Below are positions 35,301 to 42,336 of a DNA stretch of 64,000 bases, piece after piece (the first letter of the stretch is position 1; every line of letters starts with the position of its first letter). A program made the translations under genes and the position numbers. Under the pieces are notes generated by a model, which did not search any database, had not been told where the DNA came from, and saw only the letters and a program-made list of their open reading frames with translations. This DNA comes from Ruminococcus sp. Marseille-P6503 (lineage in GTDB: Bacteria; Bacillota; Clostridia; Oscillospirales; Ruminococcaceae), in contig NZ_UWPB01000001.1 in the NCBI RefSeq assembly GCF_900604945.1, positions 372,001 to 436,000 on the forward strand, in the 5' to 3' direction.

Positions 35301-36032
35301 GCAGGTTGATTTGTTATATTTGAGCTGATACGTTGCGTTATCTAATGGCTTGCCGTAATCTACTGTTGACATACCAGACGGAATGCTGCCATGATCCAAT
35401 ACGTCGGCTTTCATTTTCTTATAACACTCTTTCATATCATTCCAAAGCGCGGTGCTTGGAGCTTTAATGCACTTAAGCAGCGTATTTTCATTAGTTGAAA
35501 GAGTTGTTGTTGAGCTGCCAAAATACTTTCCGCTGATTGACCACACTAGAGCCTGTGAAGCGGTAAGCTCGACTTCCCAGTTGTAGCCGTATTTGCAGGT
35601 GCCTTTGTATGAGTAGATGGTGGCGTGGCGTAAAAGTCTTGCTTGATTTGTATCTGGGTAATAATCTTTGGCATTGTTTTCTAAATCAAGTTCCTCCATT
35701 GTTGTACCATCGACATTTACAGTACCCAACTGAACGCAGTAGCAAAACTTACCTTCGGCGTTCTTGAAATAGTAAAACTCATTTGCCCACTGATAACGAA
35801 ACTGGTTATTTGTATTTGACTGTGTGAGAGGGTCGTATGCGTTAGGCAAACCTGAATTACGAAAATCGTATCCCCAGCCGGATAAGGCGTAGGTTTTATC
35901 CGTAGTCGTTGCCGCAAGCGCTGTTATGCCCTCCGATAACATGAAAACGGTCATAACGATTGACATAAGCATGACCCATAACTTATTCGCCAATGGCGAA
36001 TAAGTCGATTTTGCATTTTTTAATTTCTGCAT
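32322..36032 (-). CDS. Thioester and CnaB/SpaA-type cell-wall adhesin
   Basis: The 1236-residue surface protein has a signal peptide (LWVMLMSIVMTVFMLSEGIT, cut near ALAA). An N-terminal thioester domain follows: the Cys of FCYCVQLG and the Gln of TASQALVWS would form the internal thioester used to bond host or partner surfaces. Several CnaB/SpaA domains with isopeptide-type sequences come next. Near the C-terminus are three ~75-residue near-repeats, each with the core FILSGTSDSGR or a variant. The end is sortase-like: PPATG, a hydrophobic helix and KRKNEK. It probably promotes mating contact or gut adhesion. Confidence 0.88.
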   Translation of the reverse strand: MQKLKNAKSTYSPLANKLWVMLMSIVMTVFMLSEGITALAATTTDKTYALSGWGYDFRNSGLPNAYDPLTQSNTNNQFRYQWANEFYYFKNAEGKFCYCVQLGTVNVDGTTMEELDLENNAKDYYPDTNQARLLRHATIYSYKGTCKYGYNWEVELTASQALVWSISGKYFGSSTTTLSTNENTLLKCIKAPSTALWNDMKECYKKMKADVLDHGSIPSGMSTVDYGKPLDNATYQLKYNKSTCRWETTISMDSALSQFKLPSVSGVTFTRSGSKLKISATEAGRKNVENQILSLTKTKAKYANKIEECTSVFLAVKNPNSSSQAKISYTQGEDPVQAYFKLTSATGNLKINKQLLTSSGQKVNGTAEQYNSILFQLSFLDSDNVRHYLISTKDSDGVYTYANTTTDSSSSASLYRVGADGTLQIKGLPAGTFNLSEYKTADGFKLAGDVHVTVNADKTTSLTVKNSGTGSHIDVYKSAQDWNGSEIEDTALLEKIYSATKFRAYVIDNGVKKYITAEPDTQTGTEHSSERYFIANYTGLTDNVDNAAVLSLYSDYDGYYNTNNYSFFGTARLRNVPEELSRIYFEEIQSYDSFGFYNGNIKLSQNKNDVNFVNQAYHFRAGFNKYISGTETFLSDGVFGLYASENVYFNDTLIYAAGQEIERVDSNGSTTYFNTYLPAWGSYYIQEIEAPAGYIKDDTMYEVKANMPVQLTSSRLSDVVLNIENEEIRFAVSKQDAYGAEISGAQMQLIDETGVVVEEWTSAETEHIVSGLAAGSYTLHEYYAPDGYCIATDISVTIDEYGKIFADNTEVTAVSNDGLPLVVMIDEATKVEISKKDITGDDELPGATLQVIDKDGNVIEEWVSTEEAHYIEGVLIAGETYTLKETIAPNGYALTSDIEFTVNADGSVTYVVMYNSDAVGTVQIQKRTEGMMNVEGITLVLSGASDSGHEVKLTAVTDKDGFAAFTAVPVGTYTVTEDADTVPIAYMVADQLEITVYEAETVNAEIYNVEKSGTIEINKTTEGMTNLQGIEFILSGTSDSGRDIKITAVTDKNGIATFTSVPIGTYSITENEKTVPYAYLTAEPQEVSVFYAETTTVEINNEEKTGSIQIQKTTEGMTDLEGIEFILSGTSDSGREIMLTAVTDKDGKATFTSIPIGTYTITENGDTVPVGYMVADDQTVQVFYAETTNVVVNNEKIPETPSVPDTPPATGSAAVGIPAILLLGGFILSLKRKNEK

Positions 36033-36098
36033 TTTCTTTCACTTTTCCTTTCATATTTGATTTTATCTATGTCAACTCCTAGTGGAGATTATTTAAAA

Positions 36099-36134
36099 TA
36101 AAAAAAGAACGTCTGAAAATTTCAAAACGTTCTT
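36099..36134 (-). terminator. Hairpin terminator beside the type I toxin promoter
   Basis: AAGAACGT (36105) pairs with ACGTTCTT (36127). On the minus strand it is followed by seven T residues. It may end minus-strand transcription arriving from the lipoprotein side, 5 bp before the -35 of the toxin promoter. Confidence 0.7.
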
Positions 36135-36138
36135 AATA

Positions 36139-36167
36139 TTGACAATATTCACTTTTTATGATATATT
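36139..36167 (+). promoter_or_regulatory. Promoter of the type I toxin-like mRNA
   Basis: TTGACA (36139 to 36144) and TATATT (36162 to 36167) are 17 bp apart on the plus strand. The predicted start is near 36174, giving a structured leader of about 95 nt. Confidence 0.8.
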
Positions 36168-36267
36168 AATTACGGAGCATACCAAAAACGGTAGGCGGTT
36201 GTCCTCTCATTAGCAGAAACCGGAGTATCACTTAGTGTGAAATGGACTGTGAAGGGAGGTTGATAGT

Positions 36268-36366
36268 ATGGAAGTTATATACATAACTTTAACTATTGCC
36301 TTAGTAGCTGCTTTAACAGAGCTTGTAAAAGCACTTGCAAAGCTAGTAAAAAGGATAAAAAAATAA
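36268..36366 (+). CDS. Type I toxin-like small hydrophobic peptide (32 aa)
   Basis: A 32-residue peptide starts MEVIYITLTIALVAALTELV: one membrane helix, then a Lys/Arg-rich end (KRIKK). The ribosome-binding site GGGAGG is strong. Size, single helix, basic end, long leader and a convergent antisense RNA overlapping the 3' end match type I toxins of the TxpA/holin-like group in Firmicutes. It would depolarise the membrane if freed from its antisense RNA. The exact family is uncertain. It likely serves ICE maintenance. Confidence 0.75.
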   Translation: MEVIYITLTIALVAALTELVKALAKLVKRIKK

Positions 36367-36444
36367 CCGCCAGAGCCTGAGAAACTTAGCGGTTATTCAA
36401 TCGTAAAAGTCAGGGCAACCGTCTATCGGTATGTTCCTTTTTCT
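36358..36444 (-). ncRNA. Antisense antitoxin RNA (about 87 nt)
   Basis: Transcription on the minus strand from about 36444 ends at an intrinsic terminator (AACCGC with GCGGTT, 36365 to 36394, then seven T residues). The RNA overlaps the 3' end of the toxin mRNA. This is the convergent layout of RatA/TxpA-like systems. Confidence 0.72.
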
Positions 36445-36450
36445 ACTTTA

Positions 36451-36479
36451 AATATATCATATTTAATTTGATTTGTCAA
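36451..36479 (-). promoter_or_regulatory. Promoter of the antisense RNA
   Basis: On the minus strand TTGACA (36479 to 36474) and TATATT (36456 to 36451) are 17 bp apart. Its -10 and spacing are the same as those of the opposing toxin promoter. Confidence 0.8.
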
Positions 36480-36482
36480 GTG

Positions 36483-37367
36483 TTATCTTAACATATACAT
36501 TGTCCAATAATTGCCTAATTCGTTTGTTCCTTTCTCAGCATAAATTACTATATGAGTATTAGGATACGCTGAATATTGAGTGTCTATAATGTCTTTTAAC
36601 CATTCCTTAGCCTCTTTATAGTCCAAGTACGCTGAGTGAAATCTTTCAGGCACATCCCACGAGCTGTTGGAAGGGGTTCTTCTAGATATATTGTCCCACA
36701 TTTCCTGTTCTGTGTAAAAGAGATTGTCAAAGTCACATTTACCGTTAGAGTACTCCTGCATTTCCTTCACAAGCTTATCAATATCCGACTGAGTAAGCTT
36801 AGCCGCCGCAGCTGTAGTCGTGGTCTTCTTTTTAGTCGTAGTCTGTTTTGCTGTTGTAGTTTTCTTTGCAGTCGTAGTTTTCTTTGCAGTCGTAGTTTTC
36901 TTTGCAGTCGTAGTTTTCTGCGCTGTCGTGGTATTTCCATTACCGCCGTTATCGCTGTTCGGCTGAGTTTGAACTGTAGCCGGCGCCTGAGTGTAAGTAT
37001 TGCCGGAATTACCTCCACCTAAATTGCTGTTACCTCCGCCATTATTCTGGGCCGTGGTAACGGCTTTTTTCGTTGTAGTGGTTTTCTCCGATTTGTCTTT
37101 ATCCTTAGAGGTCGTGGTTTTCTTTTTTGTAGTTTCGGCTTTCTTTGTAGTAGTCGTAGTTGCCGCCGATGAAGCGGTAGTAGTCTGAGCCGAAGTGATT
37201 AATTCAGGCTGCCATGCGTCTTTTGAGGAAGCGGCAGCTGTGGTCGTTGTCGCAGTTGTTGTTATCTTAACGTCAGCTGTATCGTCTACAGAACCGCAAG
37301 ACGTTAATGATGAAGTAATCATTACAAGCGATAGAACCGCTGCTGTAAGCTTCAATGTTGTTTTCAT
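36483..37367 (-). CDS. Thr/Lys-rich lipoprotein
   Basis: The 294-residue protein has a lipoprotein signal peptide with lipobox LTSC at about residues 21 to 24. A Thr/Lys/Ala-rich wall-spanning linker (repeats of TTTAKK, six residues) and a Gly/Asn patch follow. A globular C-terminal domain of about 100 residues holds KCDFDNLFYTEQEMWDNISR. Such Thr-rich linkers are common in Ruminococcus. AGGAGG precedes the ATG. It may shield or sense at the surface; the function is unknown. Confidence 0.7.
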   Translation of the reverse strand: MKTTLKLTAAVLSLVMITSSLTSCGSVDDTADVKITTTATTTTAAASSKDAWQPELITSAQTTTASSAATTTTTKKAETTKKKTTTSKDKDKSEKTTTTKKAVTTAQNNGGGNSNLGGGNSGNTYTQAPATVQTQPNSDNGGNGNTTTAQKTTTAKKTTTAKKTTTAKKTTTAKQTTTKKKTTTTAAAAKLTQSDIDKLVKEMQEYSNGKCDFDNLFYTEQEMWDNISRRTPSNSSWDVPERFHSAYLDYKEAKEWLKDIIDTQYSAYPNTHIVIYAEKGTNELGNYWTMYMLR

Positions 37368-37477
37368 TGTATTTTCCTCCTATAATTTGTTTTCTTTTTC
37401 AATTTTATTATACTATCGTTTCCGAGGATTGTCAACATAAATTTTCCAGAATCAGTACGTTTTGACGGATGGAAAGG

Positions 37478-38059
37478 CTATTTATCATATAGTTCTTTAT
37501 ATGATGTTATATATTTCTGCCAAGCTTTTTTAAAACCTAGAGTTTTTGCAAGATGCTTGTTTTTGGAAGCTATTTTGTTTAGATTATCGTTAATATCTAT
37601 ACTGGAGTATAGGTTTAACTCAGCTTGATTCTTCAGTTTACAGCATTCGTTCTTTACATTATCATAGTTTTCTTTTTGCTTTTTTAATGACACATCTATA
37701 GAGTCCAGTTTGTCTATATATTTTTCAAGAAGCCTTTCTGTTTCTTTGTTTTCTTCAGATGTAATCTTTATATCAGATTGGCATGAGAGAAGCCTGTTTA
37801 TTTTTTCATTCGCCTGAGTAGTAATTAGAATTACAAATGGTATAAATATACATATTGTTGTAACCAAAAATACAATTAAAGTAGTCTTAGTATGGGAAAA
37901 TAGGAGCCAATTGCGAAATGTTTTCAGAAATTCAAGCGGCAGATTTTCTATAAATATTAGCATTGTGAAAAGCAAGTACACAATAAACCCTATCCATAAG
38001 ATAGCTTTGAGCATCTGTATAAATACAGAGGTTTTTATGGCAGATTTTCTATAACCCAT
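37478..38059 (-). CDS. Two-TM coiled-coil protein
   Basis: The 193-residue protein has two membrane segments (QMLKAILWIGFIVYLLFTML and TTLIVFLVTTICIFIPFVIL) followed by a coiled coil (ETERLLEKYIDKLDSIDVSL). I chose the ATG at 38059 because GGAGG sits 8 nt upstream. It overlaps the end of the next gene upstream by 11 bp, so the two are coupled and probably form one complex. Confidence 0.6.
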   Translation of the reverse strand: MGYRKSAIKTSVFIQMLKAILWIGFIVYLLFTMLIFIENLPLEFLKTFRNWLLFSHTKTTLIVFLVTTICIFIPFVILITTQANEKINRLLSCQSDIKITSEENKETERLLEKYIDKLDSIDVSLKKQKENYDNVKNECCKLKNQAELNLYSSIDINDNLNKIASKNKHLAKTLGFKKAWQKYITSYKELYDK

Positions 38060-38501
38060 ATCCAAGTCCTCCGTTAAGCTGCTCACGAAGCTGTTTTTGT
38101 TTTTTACAAATATCTATATCTTTAGCCATATACATAATATATTCTGCTATGTTTTTATTCTTTTCACTATCGGTAAGACTTTTGTCGCTTGAAAGATCTG
38201 CAAGAATTTCTATTTTGGCTATTATAGAATCGTAAGTATCAAAAATAACTTTTCCCTGTTCTATAATAAAATTGGATGCACGAGTTAAGTCTATGTAGTT
38301 TTCCGAAGCCTCTTTCAACTTTCGTTCTGATAGATTGCAAACTTGAATGGCTTTTTCACTAATATCTTTTACTTGTTTTTTTAAATTTTTTACTTCATGC
38401 TCAAGCGATTCAATCTCTTGATTGTATTTTTTATTGCGAAAGAAAAGATCAAGTAAAGTTCCCATAAATACAACAACTCCTAGTATAACAAAAAATTTCA
38501 T
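38049..38501 (-). CDS. Single-TM coiled-coil protein
   Basis: The 150-residue protein has an N-terminal membrane helix (FFVILGVVVFMGTLLDLFF), then charged heptads (EIESLEHEVKNLKKQVKDIS). The ATG at 38501 follows GAGGTG. It is the first gene of a two-gene unit with the two-TM coiled-coil protein, placed after palindrome copy 7. Unknown function. Confidence 0.6.
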   Translation of the reverse strand: MKFFVILGVVVFMGTLLDLFFRNKKYNQEIESLEHEVKNLKKQVKDISEKAIQVCNLSERKLKEASENYIDLTRASNFIIEQGKVIFDTYDSIIAKIEILADLSSDKSLTDSEKNKNIAEYIMYMAKDIDICKKQKQLREQLNGGLGYGL

Positions 38502-38565
38502 TAAATTCACCTCTATTCTATCATATTGTTACTTATATTGTCAAATTATTTTAAATAACAAGGCC

Positions 38566-38579
38566 TGTCACGCGTGACA
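38566..38579. promoter_or_regulatory. Dispersed ICE palindrome, copy 7 (TGTCACGCGTGACA)
   Basis: This is the consensus core with flanking C and G extending it to 16 bp. It lies 55 bp after the acidic-tail stop of the upstream gene and 65 bp before the next start. Confidence 0.72.
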
Positions 38580-38633
38580 GAGCAGCATCCGAAATATAAA
38601 AGTCACTTTGCAGTAATTACAAAGCGCCGTAGT

Positions 38634-38693
38634 TTATAGCTCTAATTCATCTTCATCATCTTCTTCTCTATCGCCACTTTTCATTAGTATCTA
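38634..38693 (-). other. In-frame acidic tail beyond a TAG stop
   Basis: After the stop TAG at 38691 to 38693 the frame continues ILMKSGDREEDDEDELEL and then TAA. The paralogue at 39182 ends EEIEGGDREETDEDELEL. The DNA stays similar from the tail through the following hairpin. The stop therefore cuts a once-continuous tail, or is read through. Confidence 0.7.
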
Positions 38694-39041
38694 CCAAATA
38701 TTAGACATAGATAAAACAAGGTCAATAAGCTTTTTTTGACGTTCATCCATTCTGATAAGCATTTCTGTTTGTGGGCTGAGCAACTGCCGAATAATATCTT
38801 CTTGTTCTTTTAAATGATTAGGAATAGCTTGATTTTTTTCATTTGCTAGATTTATTTCTTCAGAAAGCTTATGTATTTTGCCCTGAAGTGTTTTTCCGTC
38901 TTTAACGCTCAGCTGACGTGAAAGCTTGTGTATTTCGTCTGCAAGCTCGTTTATCTTTTTCTCAGTGCTGATAAAACATATGACAATGCTAAGCACAATA
39001 GCTACCGCTCCGGCAATAATGACTGCTGTAATTGTTTCCAT
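38691..39041 (-). CDS. Membrane-anchored coiled-coil protein (family member 2)
   Basis: The 116-residue protein starts METITAVIIAGAVAIVLSIV (one membrane helix), then a coiled coil (KINELADEIHKLSRQLS, repeated as KIHKLSEEIN). It ends SNIW and TAG. The in-frame continuation encodes the family's acidic tail. GGAGGAG precedes the ATG, and a 17-codon hydrophobic leader peptide lies just upstream. Confidence 0.65.
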   Translation of the reverse strand: METITAVIIAGAVAIVLSIVICFISTEKKINELADEIHKLSRQLSVKDGKTLQGKIHKLSEEINLANEKNQAIPNHLKEQEDIIRQLLSPQTEMLIRMDERQKKLIDLVLSMSNIW

Positions 39042-39059
39042 CGTAAAATCTCCTCCAAC

Positions 39060-39113
39060 TCAACATACAATATATGCAGCTAAAGCTGATAATATAACTT
39101 GAAGTACTTGCAT
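39060..39113 (-). CDS. Hydrophobic leader peptide (17 aa)
   Basis: MQVLQVILSALAAYIVC and a stop, preceded by AAAGGAG at good spacing. It ends 19 bp before the start of coiled-coil family member 2. Members 1 and 3 have comparable hydrophobic leaders, but in frame with the main protein. It may be a separate small membrane peptide or a translation-coupling leader. Confidence 0.5.
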   Translation of the reverse strand: MQVLQVILSALAAYIVC

Positions 39114-39143
39114 AAAATTCTCCTTTATTATATTATATACAAT

Positions 39144-39174
39144 CAAAAAGCACTTTGCAGTAATTACAAAGTGC
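39144..39174 (-). terminator. Terminator of coiled-coil family member 3
   Basis: GCACTTTG pairs with CAAAGTGC on the minus strand, followed by TTTTTG. Related hairpin copies lie near 38604 and 39944. Confidence 0.78.
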
Positions 39175-39181
39175 CGTAGCT

Positions 39182-39778
39182 TTATAGCTCTAATTCATCT
39201 TCGTCAGTTTCTTCTCTATCGCCCCCTTCTATTTCTTCCAGAAAATTTAAATATGGATCGGGACTATGTGCAACCGAATTCATTTCTCGTAGTAATTCAT
39301 TTTCTTTACAAAGAGAAGCGTTTTCTTGTTTAATATTTCCTAGACATTTTACCAGGTCAGCATTTTTCTCTTTTTCATTATTTAAGCGTTGGGTTAATTT
39401 GTTCACTTTATTTAAGAGCATTGTATGTTCACTATTTATATTTACCCAATCTTCTAAAATGAAATTAACAGCTTCAGCAGTTTTATATATCTCTTTGGAA
39501 TTAGCATTTAATGTTTTTATCTTTTTGCTGAGCATTTTTTCTCGTCTAGTAAGCTCATCAATTATTTTTTCGTGTTGCTCTGAAAGAGATTTACTTGTTT
39601 CCCCTCCATAAAATCCGATAGCGCCTTTGATTAAGTCATCGTCTATAACTGATTTTAAAGATTTATCATCAAAACTACCCAATTTTTGAGATAAACTTAT
39701 TTTTGATATAATTATAGTCACAATTGGACCAAGGATGGCAGCAGCTGCAAGAATTATGCTTATTATAGTATCTGACAT
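39182..39778 (-). CDS. Membrane-anchored coiled-coil protein with acidic tail (family member 3)
   Basis: The 198-residue core has a membrane helix (IISIILAAAAILGPIVTIII), two long coiled-coil stretches (SLSEQHEKIIDELTRREKML and a Leu-rich NKLTQRLNNEKEKNADL region) and an intact acidic tail GGDREETDEDELEL. The start at 39778 has GGAG. An in-frame TTG at 39853 with GGAGG would add a 25-residue hydrophobic leader. A promoter lies at 39870 to 39899. This appears to be the intact form of the family. Confidence 0.65.
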   Translation of the reverse strand: MSDTIISIILAAAAILGPIVTIIISKISLSQKLGSFDDKSLKSVIDDDLIKGAIGFYGGETSKSLSEQHEKIIDELTRREKMLSKKIKTLNANSKEIYKTAEAVNFILEDWVNINSEHTMLLNKVNKLTQRLNNEKEKNADLVKCLGNIKQENASLCKENELLREMNSVAHSPDPYLNFLEEIEGGDREETDEDELEL

Positions 39779-39869
39779 GAAACTTTCTCCAAATCTAAAG
39801 AAATAGTAAATAATTATGCATACTTCTGAAAGTATGATAGGTATATATTTCAATTTTTTCCTCCATTGT

Positions 39870-39899
39870 ATTATATCATATTATGACTTAATGTATCAA
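39870..39899 (-). promoter_or_regulatory. Promoter of coiled-coil family member 3
   Basis: On the minus strand TTGATA (39899 to 39894) and TATAAT (39875 to 39870) are 18 bp apart; the leader TTG with GGAGG follows within 20 bp. Confidence 0.7.
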
Positions 39900-39937
39900 C
39901 CTTTTTATGGTTTATTATACATTATATTATATACAAT

Positions 39938-39967
39938 CAAAAAGCACCTTGCAGTAATGCAAAGCGC
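39938..39967 (-). terminator. Terminator of the 87-codon gene
   Basis: A 10-bp stem with two G-U pairs (39944 to 39967), then TTTTTG on the minus strand. The 45-bp segment including it is a direct copy of that at 39126. Confidence 0.7.
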
Positions 39968-39977
39968 TTATTCTGAC

Positions 39978-40265
39978 TTATCGCTCCTCTTCCTCCAGCA
40001 TAGCCGCCCTCATGATTCTTTTGCGGTCAAAGGTCACAAGCTTTCTGTCGTACAGCTTGTAGTGATTTATCCGGTCGGAATTTTTCTTTATGTACGCGAG
40101 AGCCTGCATAAGATTATCTGTCCTGAGTACCGCTTCGGCAGCCGGATCAAATTTACAGCGGTAACTGCTCCGCCGTTTGCAGGAGTAGACTATGTATCTG
40201 CTGGTATTCCATGAATCGGATTCGTTAAAGGATCTGATATTTGATTTGTATTTGCTGCTGTTCAA
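39978..40265 (-). CDS. Small basic hypothetical protein
   Basis: About 95 residues, rich in Ser, Tyr, Lys and Arg (YIVYSCKRRSSYRCK), ending with the acidic MLEEEER. I place a TTG start at 40265 because GGAGG lies 7 nt before it; the frame also opens at 40292. No family is recognised. The 240 bp upstream of it hold no gene. Confidence 0.45.
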   Translation of the reverse strand: MNSSKYKSNIRSFNESDSWNTSRYIVYSCKRRSSYRCKFDPAAEAVLRTDNLMQALAYIKKNSDRINHYKLYDRKLVTFDRKRIMRAAMLEEEER

Positions 40266-40489
40266 TGTAAAGCCTCCGTAATTAAAGTCCAATAAATATT
40301 TTAAAATACGGGAGCTAAATTGTCAAAAATAAGATAAGTTTTACCCGAAACAAATTATTAAAATTGAATTATAAATTTGTAGGTAATAAATAAAAGAGAA
40401 GCGAGATAATTGTATAAACTGACAATAAAATGATATTTTATCTAAAAACTGAAAGCTGCTGTTAATCTATTTACCTAAAATTTACACTT

Positions 40490-40509
40490 TGTGACGCGCG
40501 CGGCAGACT
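40490..40509. promoter_or_regulatory. Decayed copy of the ICE palindrome
   Basis: TGTGACGCGCGCGGCAGAC lies immediately after the stop of the 107-residue gene, the standard position of this element. One arm is altered, so the palindrome is imperfect. Confidence 0.4.
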
Positions 40510-40833
40510 TTAATTATCATAGCTTTTCAATTCGTTTTCTATCAGTGCGGCAGCTCTGATTAGTGCCGACTCGGGAGCCCCGGCTATAATTAGATCCACA
40601 AGAGCATTGTAAAAGGTCGGATCCTCGTCATCAATTTCCTCCTCGGGCGTAGGAGTTCCGAAAACAGCCACACGGTCACCGGAAAGATATATAAGCGTTT
40701 TTGACAGATTTATACCGGATTTATCAATTGTTTTGAAAATGCGGTCAACAGCTTTTAAACACTGTACATCAGCCGGAACGGCTCCTGCTTCATATTCTTC
40801 TGTTATTCCTGTGATTTTATTATTCTCTGGCAT
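40510..40833 (-). CDS. Small acidic hypothetical protein
   Basis: The 107-residue helical protein contains ADVQCLKAVDRIFKTIDKSG and an acidic PTPEEEIDDED segment. No family is recognised. GGAGGT precedes the ATG at suitable spacing. It follows the 90-residue gene on the same strand and belongs to the small-gene block between the ParB gene and the coiled-coil family. Confidence 0.5.
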   Translation of the reverse strand: MPENNKITGITEEYEAGAVPADVQCLKAVDRIFKTIDKSGINLSKTLIYLSGDRVAVFGTPTPEEEIDDEDPTFYNALVDLIIAGAPESALIRAAALIENELKSYDN

Positions 40834-40862
40834 AGTAATACCTCCAATTATTCGATTAACTG

Positions 40863-41135
40863 TTATCTGCTTCTGCCTTTTGAAATACTGCGGTAAGACT
40901 TTTTTGTCCTTGATTCCAATTCCTTTTCCGCCGCTCTTAAACTAGTGAATTGTGCAGCATAGTTCCAGGATATATGCGTGTTCTCAAGATTTATACCTTC
41001 GGCAAGAAGTATTTGCTTCATCCCGCAGGAATAACCCTCAAGAATAGCATAAGCGTCCTTTTTCTTTAATACTTTGTATATCCCATTAGGATGAGAGTAA
41101 TAGGATTCGTTCTGCGCTTTAAATTGTATAGTCAT
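40863..41135 (-). CDS. Small basic hypothetical protein
   Basis: The 90-residue protein contains SYYSHPNGIYKVLKKKDAYA and ends in a Lys/Arg/Ser-rich tail (RTKKSYRSISKGRSR). It could bind nucleic acid, but no fold is recognised. It is 5 bp from the end of the 308-residue gene, so it is operonic with it. Confidence 0.5.
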   Translation of the reverse strand: MTIQFKAQNESYYSHPNGIYKVLKKKDAYAILEGYSCGMKQILLAEGINLENTHISWNYAAQFTSLRAAEKELESRTKKSYRSISKGRSR

Positions 41136-41140
41136 TCGTA

Positions 41141-42064
41141 TCAGCTCCTTCCCCGCTTTGCCGGAAGTATTATTCCTGAGAACTCTTTGTCATTTGAAGA
41201 AGGCTGAAAAACAATACTGCATTCATGTGCAGCTGTTCTTTCGGCTTCGCTGAAGCGGTCCGGAATTCTGAATTTTTTCAGGTATTTATTTATCTGCTCT
41301 TCAGTAAGAGAGCAGCAGTCGCCGTTTTTATCGCCGCAGATAAAAAATGTTCCGCAGACAGGCTGCTCTCCCGGAACTCTTCGGTTAGGCTCCATTTCCA
41401 TGATTCTTGCTTCTTCATTACCGTATACTATAATACCGGGTTCGGATAAAGAATAAATCGGCTCGATCAGACCATCGACTATGTTCTGCATAGCACGAAG
41501 CTTGTTTTGGCTAACATCTAAAACAATGTGCTCAGCCGGAAGTCCGGGCTGAACAACAACAATATCCATGGCATAGTTAAATTCCTTTTGCAATGCTTTG
41601 AATTCCGATTTCAGAGAATCAGACAAATCGTTCATGTTCCAGGATGAATAATTACGATTCCATTGTTCAGCTTTTGTTTGTGCAAGCTTTGCCGCTTCGG
41701 AAAGAGGAAGTATTATATCTTCCGAAGAGTGCTTGGAGGAAGTCTTATATTTGTATAAATCCTTATCTAAATCAATTGTGATCCTTGATTCAATTAATCC
41801 GCATTCTGCAAAGCTTCTGATAATTGTATCGTTCAGTTCATAATTATCGATTTTATTAAACACCTTGTTTCCGTTGTTTTCTGTAGGAAGAAAACTTCCA
41901 TCATAGGTTATATCCATAATAATTCCGGTAACGGGAAGATTAGTTTTTTCTGCGATTCTGCAAGCTTCCATATATCTTATCATACCTGTTGCATGGTTTG
42001 CTCCATAATGCGAATAAGCGTACTGGGTTATTCCGTTTTCGGTAAATTTATAGACAGCGTTCAT
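41141..42064 (-). CDS. Hypothetical ICE protein
   Basis: The 307-residue soluble protein has no recognised domain. Segments include KFTENGITQYAYSHYGANHA, an LPLSEAAKLAQTKAEQWNRN helix and a Cys pair near the C-terminus. Two ATG codons lie in tandem (42067, 42064); GGAGG favours the second. It lies in the ParAB-proximal operon, so a role in maintenance or DNA handling is possible but unproven. Confidence 0.55.
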   Translation of the reverse strand: MNAVYKFTENGITQYAYSHYGANHATGMIRYMEACRIAEKTNLPVTGIIMDITYDGSFLPTENNGNKVFNKIDNYELNDTIIRSFAECGLIESRITIDLDKDLYKYKTSSKHSSEDIILPLSEAAKLAQTKAEQWNRNYSSWNMNDLSDSLKSEFKALQKEFNYAMDIVVVQPGLPAEHIVLDVSQNKLRAMQNIVDGLIEPIYSLSEPGIIVYGNEEARIMEMEPNRRVPGEQPVCGTFFICGDKNGDCCSLTEEQINKYLKKFRIPDRFSEAERTAAHECSIVFQPSSNDKEFSGIILPAKRGRS

Positions 42065-42109
42065 CATATTACCTCCATTGTTACCTGTAAGCAGTAAAAA
42101 TTAATTGTT

Positions 42110-42322
42110 TTAGGATTTGTCTTTCAAAAGGTTTGTGTATACTTCTGTTATAAAAGCTTCAACAAATTGTTTCTTGTGAGCCGAAGACATAGGAGCATAC
42201 AGATTTTTAAGAATACTGATTGTTATTCCTGCAAGCTCTGTGGTTAATTGTTCGCAGTTGCCCTGCATGACAATTTCACCCACCGCTGCATTTCCTGAAT
42301 GATCAATATTTATTTTTAACAT
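42110..42322 (-). CDS. Small hypothetical protein next to parB
   Basis: The 70-residue protein starts MLKINIDHSGNAAVGEIVMQ and then is helical. GGAGG precedes the ATG at 42322. It is separated from the parB-like gene by palindrome copy 8, so it may belong with the partition genes. No family is recognised. Confidence 0.5.
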   Translation of the reverse strand: MLKINIDHSGNAAVGEIVMQGNCEQLTTELAGITISILKNLYAPMSSAHKKQFVEAFITEVYTNLLKDKS

Positions 42323-42336
42323 ATATACCTCCACAG

